A stretch of DNA of 5,822 nucleotides. It comes from Phoenicibacter sp963592435 (GTDB lineage Bacteria > Actinomycetota > Coriobacteriia > Coriobacteriales > Eggerthellaceae). This document shows, one piece after another, positions 1 through 4,252 of this stretch (its first letter is position 1; each line of letters opens with the position of its first letter). The notes beneath the pieces are model-generated. The model saw only the letters and a list, made by a program, of their open reading frames with translations. It was not told where the DNA came from and did not search any database. The position numbers and the translations under genes are program-made. The stretch covers positions 1 through 5,822 of the forward strand of contig CAVAWT010000060.1 of the NCBI GenBank assembly GCA_963592435.1, given 5' to 3'.

Positions 1-20
1 ATCAGAGCTGTCAGACACCA

Positions 21-55
21 ACCTAAAACCTAAAACCTAACACCTAAAACCTTAA
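21..55. repeat. Tandem heptamer repeat, five ACCTAAA-like units
   Basis: Five consecutive 7-base units start at 21, 28, 35, 42 and 49. They read acctaaa, acctaaa, acctaac, acctaaa and accttaa, so three are identical and two have drifted. The tract lies just beyond the 3' end of the truncated ATPase gene. It resembles plant telomere repeats by sequence only; nothing else here suggests a chromosome end. A 7-base unit is not a multiple of three, so it would shift frames if it ever lay inside a gene. No function is assigned. Confidence 0.85.
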
Positions 56-99
56 ATTGCGAATGGGTTGATTTCCTCGTGTTCGCGTGGCGTTTTGTG

Positions 100-465
100 T
101 TACAGATCAATGGTGTCAGACATCTTTTTTTGTATGATAAATTCCCTAGCGAGCGGGCACCTTTGAACTTCATCAAAAACAACAAGTCCATGCCTGTTTT
201 TCAGCATCTTGCCACAATCAAGCTGCAACATTCTCAAAAAAGTGTCGACATCTGCTCTTTCATTTTTGAAAATGTCTAAAGTTCGTTTTGAAGCCTTTGA
301 AAAGTCGATGTAAATGTAGTCAGAATATTCCCTTTTGGCGAATTCAGTCACAAGGGTGGTTTTTCCAACTCTTCGCGCTCCCTCGACCAAAATCGCAGTT
401 TTGCCGAGCGATTCTCGCTTCCATTCGAGAAGCCTTTGATAACACTTTCGCTTAAAAATCGTCAT
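100..465 (-). pseudogene. Truncated AAA_14-type ATPase (N-terminal fragment)
   Basis: This 121-codon frame encodes the N-terminal part of an archaeal-type AAA_14 ATPase, a family usually about 400-450 residues long with a C-terminal DUF4143 domain. The P-loop GARRVGKTT is at residues 29-37 and the Walker B segment VVFDEVQR at about 95-102. Similarity to the family fades after about residue 110 (near position 136); the last dozen residues look like read-out into unrelated DNA. The sensor-1 segment, the rest of the ATPase core and all of DUF4143 are absent, so it is very unlikely to work as the full protein does. The ATG at 465 is preceded by GGAG seven bases upstream and a closer AAGGA. It is a different subtype from the intact ATPase at 4253-5554, so it is not a local copy of it. 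It could still be expressed as a short nucleotide-binding peptide. Confidence 0.75.
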
Positions 466-497
466 ATCCTTGCTCCATGCATTTTACCTGCACTTTA

Positions 498-575
498 ACA
501 AAAATCCGCCACATTGATTTACTGATATTATACAACAATCCGCCACATTGAAATAACAAATATATACAAGAATCC
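498..575. repeat. 34-bp periodic repeat upstream of the ATPase fragment
   Basis: Two 20-bp copies (498-517 and 532-551) differ at one base. They share the core atccgccacattga, which reads TCAATGTGGCGGAT on the minus strand. A partial third copy (acaagaatcc, 566-575) starts exactly 34 bp after the second, so unit starts fall at 498, 532 and 566. The remaining 14 bases of each unit are AT-rich and carry -10-like sequence. The position directly upstream of the ATPase fragment suggests an operator array or repeated promoter, but this is inferred from spacing alone. Confidence 0.75.
527..532 (-). promoter_or_regulatory. Candidate -10 box for the truncated ATPase
   Basis: On the minus strand this is a perfect TATAAT, at the junction of the first two 34-bp repeat units. 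Transcription from it would give a leader of about 55 bases before the ATG at 465. No convincing -35 box lies at the right distance; the neighbouring repeat core GTGGCGGATT occupies that space and may bind a regulator instead. Confidence 0.4.
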
Positions 576-669
576 TATAGTTTAAATGGTTACCTAAAGA
601 GGGGAGTGGCAATGCTGATAGCAAAAGATCCGTCCTCACGCACCCAAACTACCTGAATCGCATGGTGTC

Positions 670-743
670 AAATTGCTGTTTTTGAGTGTGATTCTATTTT
701 AGACCGTACCAAGCAATGCCTTCTGCCTTCCAGCCAGCTTTAA
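670..743. repeat. Direct repeat A, left copy (3' end of the surface gene)
   Basis: These 74 bases are identical to 1826-1899. They include the last 16 codons of the DUF5648 repeat, the TAG stop and 24 bases of 3' flank. The match stops before the terminator hairpin seen after the intact gene. The last 14 bases (730-743) also match 2027-2040, inside repeat 2 of the intact gene, and mark the chimera junction. Confidence 0.95.
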
Positions 744-819
744 TACAATTGTTCTTCTCTTCGACATTTGTTGTGTAGTGATGATCGCCTCTAGGAACGT
801 ATTTGTTGTAAAGGCGATA
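744..819. repeat. Diverged copy of surface-protein repeat 2
   Basis: This stretch aligns without gaps to 2041-2116, with 68 of 76 bases identical by my count. It encodes the front half of a DUF5648 repeat (YRLYNKY, GDHHYTT, VEEKNNC). Together with 670-743, which matches repeat 3 of the intact gene, it makes a single chimeric repeat. Confidence 0.85.
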
Positions 820-963
820 CATCACGATTCGACTCGAATAACTGGCTGATGCCGCCTGCTCAGAATTGTCTTGAGCACTAGCTAAATTAACGTTTGAAAT
901 AATAAAAGAAATGCAAAAAGTACAAAAAATGCAACGATCACGCTCGATTGCCAGCGTCTACGT

Positions 964-989
964 TCTCTCTCTCTCTCTCTCTCTCTCTC
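964..989. repeat. Dinucleotide tract, (TC)13 / (GA)13
   Basis: Thirteen perfect TC units read as (GA)13 on the minus strand. There the tract starts 20 bases into the broken mini-paralogue and encodes alternating Arg-Glu. A second in-frame ATG (991-989) overlaps its beginning. Each gain or loss of one unit shifts the downstream frame. Long perfect dinucleotide runs just after a start codon are the hallmark of slipped-strand contingency loci in other bacteria. Whether this one still varies cannot be seen from one sequence. Confidence 0.95.
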
Positions 990-1003
990 ATCGTAAATTT
1001 CCA

Positions 1004-1120
1004 AATCATAAAAATCATCCTCCTTAGGTTGAAAATTTTGAGGCAAAAAATAAAATTATTGCTTGTCCCCCTGTTGAAATTCATTATTGCACAACGCATA
1101 ACAAAAAAGTTGCGCAACTT
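1004..1120. repeat. Direct repeat B, left copy (promoter/leader block)
   Basis: This 117-bp block matches 4088-4201 with three substitutions and one 3-base indel. It contains the start codon, the AAGGAGG site, the whole leader, the probable -10 region and the GCGC-centred palindrome of the surface gene. Here it drives the broken mini-paralogue leftward, while its outer end runs into the promoter of the NYN gene facing right. Confidence 0.95.
1107..1120. promoter_or_regulatory. 14-bp perfect palindrome, candidate operator
   Basis: AAGTTGCGCAACTT is its own reverse complement. It recurs at 4188-4201 inside a longer 20-bp palindrome. At this site it overlaps the likely -35 hexamer of the NYN gene and lies upstream of the oppositely oriented mini-paralogue. 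It could therefore act as an operator for both. This role is inferred. Confidence 0.5.
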
Positions 1121-1139
1121 ATTTGAACTTCGTTATAAT
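1110..1139 (+). promoter_or_regulatory. Promoter of the NYN gene
   Basis: A perfect TATAAT lies at 1134-1139. The best -35 candidate is TTGCGC (1110-1115), which matches only the first three consensus bases, with an 18-base spacer. A start site about seven bases after the -10 box falls at 1146-1147, on the A of the ATG. The -35 half lies in the duplicated block; the -10 half is unique to this site. Confidence 0.55.
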
Positions 1140-1146
1140 TCAACTC

Positions 1147-1647
1147 ATGAATAATTTCGCCTACATAGATAATCAGAATTTGTATCTAGCAACCAAAAAC
1201 GCACCAGAGCCTTGGACAGTTGACATGGGTCGTTTTCGCGTTTATCTTCTAGAAAAGTACAAGGTTGAAAGGGCATATCTCTTTATGGGAGCCTATGAAG
1301 ATAAATACAAAGATTTATATGACAAATATCTGTCTTTTGGCTATGAATTAAGATTTAGACAACATTCAGGATCAATTAAATCGAAAAAGAAAGGTAACGT
1401 TGACACAGATGTTGTCTTTCAAATGCTCTTCGATTCTTTTTATGAGGACCAATTCGATAAAATAATTTTAGTATCTGGTGATGGCGACTACTTTAAGACC
1501 GTGAAGCATCTTGTGAAAATTGACAAGTTAGAGAAAGTGCTTCTGCCTAGCCATAAAAACGCATCTTCGCTGTATAAGAGTTTAGCAGAAACCCGTAAAG
1601 CATTACTAGACAGACCAGGCGTAAAGAGAAAAATTGAAAGAAAGTAA
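1147..1647 (+). CDS. NYN-domain (LabA/DUF88 family) putative ribonuclease
   Basis: This 166-residue protein is essentially one NYN domain, a PIN-like fold whose members are known or predicted metal-dependent RNA nucleases. The conserved acidic positions look intact: AYIDNQNLY near the N-terminus (D8, N11), GNVDTDVVFQML (D86, D88) and ILVSGDGDYFK (D112, D114). The C-terminal tail is rich in Lys and Arg. It has no signal peptide or membrane segment, so it should be cytoplasmic. I chose the ATG at 1147 rather than an in-frame TTG at 1123 because the -10 box overlaps the extra codons and neither start has a ribosome site. A leaderless mRNA fits best. It is the only sizeable plus-strand gene here and sits between duplicated pieces of the surface gene. 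Its RNA target and any link to that gene are unknown. It is not obviously paired with an antitoxin. Confidence 0.85.
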   Translation: MNNFAYIDNQNLYLATKNAPEPWTVDMGRFRVYLLEKYKVERAYLFMGAYEDKYKDLYDKYLSFGYELRFRQHSGSIKSKKKGNVDTDVVFQMLFDSFYEDQFDKIILVSGDGDYFKTVKHLVKIDKLEKVLLPSHKNASSLYKSLAETRKALLDRPGVKRKIERK

Positions 1648-1795
1648 GTGGCGGCTTCGCTTAGGTATCTCTCCGTTCGCGTCCCCGCCGTCGTAACAAT
1701 TCTATACTACCATAAACGCTAAAAAATTCAAGTGATCTTCGGGGTTCTATTTTAAAAAAGGAGGGTGGAGACCCTAGAGGATGTTCTTCCACAAC
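1648..1795. other. Non-coding spacer after the NYN gene
   Basis: The first 45 bases (1648-1692) are clearly more GC-rich than their surroundings. GGCGG (1650-1654) could pair with CCGCC (1685-1689) across a 30-base loop. A second small hairpin, AGGGT-GGAG-ACCCT, lies at 1762-1775. Neither is followed by a T run on the plus strand, so no Rho-independent terminator for the NYN gene is evident. I recognise no RNA gene here. Confidence 0.4.
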
Positions 1796-1823
1796 AAAAA
1801 AGCCGAGGTAGTGTGCCTCGGCT
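1796..1823 (-). terminator. Rho-independent terminator of the surface-protein gene
   Basis: On the minus strand AGCCGAGG (1823-1816) pairs perfectly with CCTCGGCT (1808-1801) around a 7-base loop, and a T run follows (1800-1796). It begins 26 bases after the TAG stop of the surface gene. The broken mini-paralogue has no copy of it. Confidence 0.9.
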
Positions 1824-1825
1824 TA

Positions 1826-1899
1826 AAATTGCTGTTTTTGAGTGTGATTCTATTTTAGACCGTACCAAGCAATGCCTTCTGCCTTCCAGCCAGCTTTAA
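1826..1899. repeat. Direct repeat A, right copy
   Basis: Identical over 74 bases to 670-743 and in the same orientation. The two copies are 1,156 bp apart and enclose the mini-paralogue start, the NYN gene and the terminator. Recombination between them would delete that segment. Confidence 0.95.
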
Positions 1900-4093
1900 C
1901 AAGCTTGTCATTTTCCTCGACGCTTGCCGTGTAGTTATGTGAGCCAGTGATTGCATAGGGGTTATATTGACGATAGAGCGCAACACCTTTGTCTGGATCA
2001 GAATACCACCCAATTCCTTCATAGGTCCAGCCAGCTTTAACACAATTGTTCTTCTCTTCGACACTTGTTGTGTAGTGATGATCGCCACCCGAAACGTATT
2101 TATTATAAAGGCGATAAACTGGCTCATCTGAAGTTGAAGGTGCAGTCCATCCAACGCCCTCATCGGTCCAACCAGCCTTCATAAGATCAACCCTTTCTGT
2201 TGCTTTTGAGGTGTAAAAGTGCTCGCCTGTCCATTTGTTATAAAGGCGATACATTTCAACAGCTTTTAAACTCCATTTGGCATAAAGAGTCGTGTTTTCC
2301 GTAACTTTTTTCGTAAAATCGAAAGCTGTCTTGAAATTAGAATCGCTATACCAGCCATCGAAGTTATAATTCTCGCGCGTTGGATCGCTCGGTTTTGTTG
2401 CGCAATTGCCTTTCAAAAATTCCTGGCTTTTCACACTGCTGCCGCCATTTGTCACAAACGAAACGTTGACAACTTGATCCGAGCTAATAAATACATAACT
2501 TCCTGAAAGTTTATATTTATCCCAACCATTAATCAAATCTTCCAAAGAAGCAATTCTTGTTCCGTCAAGAAGAGAGTAATGAAATGTTGTGCCTGGGTAG
2601 AGCGTTTGAATGTAGGCAACATCTAAAGGATTGTTGTCTGGCAAATTATCCAAAGACATAAACTTGTCTTTTGAATTTGGCATTCTAAAACTGCGAATTT
2701 TCTTTGACTCACATCCCCCCATAATGGTTGAAGCGTTCATCCACACGCTCGATGATGCCTTGTTTAAGAATGTGAAGTCAACGCTTGAGAGGTTGTTGCA
2801 GCCCCTGAAGAAGCTATGGGCCACTTGAGAATTGTCAAAGCCCCAATCCCTAAAGACGCATCCGTCTTCTAGGGACGTGCATCCCTCAAAAACATTCCAA
2901 GTTTGTGTTAGTTTCTTTCCGCTCCATCCATAAAGGGCCGTCACCTTTGATAGTTTTGTGCATCCTTTAAACATTTCACTCACATCTGAAACATTTGATG
3001 TGTCCCAACTAATGAGATCCGTTATGTCTGTCAAGGAAGTGCAACCTGAAAACATTCTCCCCACATACTCCAATTTTGTTGTTTTCCATGCGCTCAAGCC
3101 TTCAGTGCTCTTTAGTGCAGTGCAACCCGAAAATAATCCACCCATGCTCGTCACTCTGCTAACATCCCAGTTCGCCATATCTTTTATTGATGATAGCTTA
3201 GTGCAATCGGCAAACATGCCACCTATGGTGGTGTTCCCAAAGCTCCAATTTGAAAGTGCCGAGACGTCTGTTATCGAGCAACCACTAAACATTGAACCAA
3301 AGTTGCTCACTTTTCCTGTTCTCCAAGAGCTTAAAGGTGAGAGATTTTTAAGGGATTTGCAACCATCAAACATTGCCTTCATTACAGTGACATTCGATGT
3401 GTTCCATTTACTTAGTGGGCTCAAATCGGTCAAGCTTTGGCAATCATCAAACATCCAACCGAAATCAGTCGCATTCTTCACATTCCAGCTTTTCAAAGGA
3501 GTTAAATTTGACAAATTTTTACAATTCCAAAACATAAAAGAGAAGTCTGTTACCTCTGACACGTCCCATTTAGCGAGTCCAGAAATGTCGTTTAAGCTTG
3601 TAAAACCTGTAAACAGGCCCGAGGACCATGCAACGCTTAGGTCGCCATAGCAAGAAATTTTGCCTTCAGTGACAATTTTTGTTACTTTTGTTATGTAGCC
3701 CGATTTTAGGATTTTTTCTTCATAATCATAAGCAGAAACTGCCCCCATTCTTCCTGTTGACGCGCCATTTTTTGGTTTGAACTTAATGTATGTGTCAGTT
3801 ACTATCCCACTGGTCGTTTGGCAAATTGAAACATTAACAGTGCCAACGTCCACCGACTTCACAACTTTCTCAGCCTGAAGATCAGCTTTCTCTTCAGCAG
3901 TTCCGTTTTCAAGCTGGAGAATCCCATCTGAAAATGGTGATGCATCAGAACTTGAAAGTCCCTCACTTTCATCTGCGAAAGCAGGCACTGAAGCGAACGC
4001 CACGCACGCAAAAATCACGAGTGTGCTGGCTAAAAAGCAAGCCCGCCAGCCTTTTATTGTTCGCTTATTGCTAATTGAAAAATCTTGAATCAT
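1850..4093 (-). CDS. Secreted BspA-like surface protein: DUF285 repeats, Flg_new, three DUF5648 repeats
   Basis: This 747-residue protein starts at the ATG at 4093, which has AAGGAGG nine bases upstream (4109-4103). An upstream extension of the frame to 4240 would run through the promoter and lacks a ribosome site. Residues 1-40 are a signal peptide ending AFA/DES. Ten DUF285 repeats of 26-27 residues span about 165-440, with Trp at 176, 203, 230, 257, 283, 309, 336, 363, 390 and 417. Each has the pattern W-x-(T/V)-x-x-(V/A/T)-...-(M/L/V/F)F-...-C-x-x-L, and the ten Cys (191 to 432) keep nearly the same register. An Flg_new (InlB B-repeat-like) domain follows at about 541-607 (VSFVTNGG, FDGWYSD, TLYAKW). 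Three DUF5648 repeats (about 612-746) end the protein. No LPXTG motif or C-terminal membrane anchor is present, so it is either released or held by the repeats. Adhesion or host/matrix binding is typical of BspA-like proteins, but no ligand can be named. Confidence 0.9.
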   Translation of the reverse strand: MIQDFSISNKRTIKGWRACFLASTLVIFACVAFASVPAFADESEGLSSSDASPFSDGILQLENGTAEEKADLQAEKVVKSVDVGTVNVSICQTTSGIVTDTYIKFKPKNGASTGRMGAVSAYDYEEKILKSGYITKVTKIVTEGKISCYGDLSVAWSSGLFTGFTSLNDISGLAKWDVSEVTDFSFMFWNCKNLSNLTPLKSWNVKNATDFGWMFDDCQSLTDLSPLSKWNTSNVTVMKAMFDGCKSLKNLSPLSSWRTGKVSNFGSMFSGCSITDVSALSNWSFGNTTIGGMFADCTKLSSIKDMANWDVSRVTSMGGLFSGCTALKSTEGLSAWKTTKLEYVGRMFSGCTSLTDITDLISWDTSNVSDVSEMFKGCTKLSKVTALYGWSGKKLTQTWNVFEGCTSLEDGCVFRDWGFDNSQVAHSFFRGCNNLSSVDFTFLNKASSSVWMNASTIMGGCESKKIRSFRMPNSKDKFMSLDNLPDNNPLDVAYIQTLYPGTTFHYSLLDGTRIASLEDLINGWDKYKLSGSYVFISSDQVVNVSFVTNGGSSVKSQEFLKGNCATKPSDPTRENYNFDGWYSDSNFKTAFDFTKKVTENTTLYAKWSLKAVEMYRLYNKWTGEHFYTSKATERVDLMKAGWTDEGVGWTAPSTSDEPVYRLYNKYVSGGDHHYTTSVEEKNNCVKAGWTYEGIGWYSDPDKGVALYRQYNPYAITGSHNYTASVEENDKLVKAGWKAEGIAWYGLK
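1853..2260 (-). repeat. Three DUF5648 repeats at the surface-protein C-terminus
   Basis: Residues of about 612-656, 657-703 and 704-747 are three copies of a 44-47 residue module. Each has the pattern YR-x-YN...(H)-x-YT...E...(M/V)KAGW-x-x-EG-(I/V)-(G/A)W. Repeats 2 and 3 share stretches at the DNA level, including the 14-bp ccagccagctttaa at 1886-1899 and 2027-2040. This makes them prone to recombination. DUF5648 has no assigned function. Confidence 0.8.
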
Positions 4094-4102
4094 AAAAATC
4101 GT

Positions 4103-4109
4103 CCTCCTT
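4103..4109 (-). promoter_or_regulatory. Ribosome binding site deciding the surface-protein start
   Basis: AAGGAGG on the minus strand, nine bases before the ATG at 4093, fixes the start codon of the surface protein. The same arrangement recurs at 1025-1019 before the ATG at 1009 of the broken copy. Confidence 0.9.
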
Positions 4110-4163
4110 AGGTTGAAAATTTTGAGGCAAAAAAAATTATTGCTTGTCCCCCTGTCGAAATTC

Positions 4164-4172
4164 ATTATTGCA
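4164..4172 (-). promoter_or_regulatory. Candidate extended -10 promoter of the surface gene
   Basis: On the minus strand TGCAATAAT matches an extended -10 element (TGn plus AATAAT, one mismatch from TATAAT). No good -35 box is visible. It would give a leader of about 64 bases. The same sequence is kept in the left copy of the block. A second AATAAT (4140-4135) is a weaker alternative. Confidence 0.4.
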
Positions 4173-4184
4173 CAACGCAAAACA

Positions 4185-4204
4185 AAAAAGTTGCGCAACT
4201 TTTT
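4185..4204. promoter_or_regulatory. 20-bp perfect palindrome, operator or terminator
   Basis: AAAAAGTTGCGCAACTTTTT is a perfect palindrome between the end of the AAA_14/DUF4143 gene and the surface-gene promoter. As RNA on the minus strand it could fold into an 8-bp AT-rich stem with a GCGC loop followed by U residues. It might therefore end transcription of the ATPase gene, whose stop lies about 50 bases upstream. Conservation of its core in the left copy, away from any ATPase gene, favours a regulatory site. Confidence 0.5.
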
Positions 4205-4252
4205 ACTCAGAAGACATTTGCAATGTCCCATGGTTGTCATGCCTGCAATAAT

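Larger units (their letters stand above)
694..1009 (-). pseudogene. Broken mini-paralogue of the secreted DUF5648/BspA-like protein, possibly phase-variable
   Basis: The ATG at 1009 has the same AAGGAGG site and 9-base spacing as the intact surface gene. Its frame enters a GA tract (989-964) and stops at TGA (940-938). The next frame over carries a good secretion signal after the tract: RRRWQSS followed by the hydrophobic run VIVAFFVLFAFLLLF, ending at TAG 884-882. The third frame carries the mature part: an ASA/QD cleavage-like site, a short Ser/Ala-rich spacer, and one DUF5648 repeat (MYRLYNKY...HHYTT...AGW...GIAWYGLK) ending at TAG 696-694. That third frame also has a TAG at 960-958. Two frame corrections are therefore needed for a full protein: one in the GA tract and one near 884-905. 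The DUF285 and Flg_new parts of the intact gene are missing. It could be a decayed duplicate, a switched-off contingency gene that later decayed, or a silent donor of repeat sequence. Confidence 0.7.
4088..4201. repeat. Direct repeat B, right copy (promoter/leader block)
   Basis: This 114-bp block is the working leader of the intact surface gene, and the partner of 1004-1120. The only length difference is within an A-rich run (eight A here; A6-T-A4 in the left copy). The copies lie about 3.08 kb apart in direct orientation and enclose the NYN gene and the surface gene. Confidence 0.95.

Noticed and set aside
498..575. Possible CRISPR array (34-bp periodic repeats)
   Set aside because: Repeats are 20 bp with 14-bp AT-rich gaps that contain promoter-like sequence, only two are full copies, and no cas gene is present.
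612..656. 14-codon plus-strand frame (MLIAKDPSSRTQTT) behind GAGGGGAG
   Set aside because: The ribosome-site-like sequence is tempting, but the frame is very short with no promoter, no family and no conserved context.
948..1154. Plus-strand open frame beginning MPASTFSLSLSLSL
   Set aside because: It is made of the TC tract and the antisense of the duplicated leader block; it has no ribosome site and no domain.
1147..1647. Toxin-antitoxin or defence module formed by the NYN protein and the ATPases
   Set aside because: No antitoxin-sized partner adjoins the NYN gene, and the ATPase genes are on the other strand with their own promoters more than 2 kb away or truncated.
1648..1692. tRNA-like or structured RNA in the GC-rich patch (TTCGCGTCCCCG)
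   Set aside because: The flanking bases do not form a T-stem or an acceptor stem, so no RNA gene can be supported.
1855..2163. Minus-strand 102-codon frame overlapping the C-terminal repeats
   Set aside because: It is the alternative frame of the DUF5648 repeats and does not resemble a protein family.
2958..3650. Plus-strand frame of 230 codons inside the surface gene
   Set aside because: It mirrors the DUF285 repeats on the opposite strand. Its periodicity comes from the real gene and it has no start signals.
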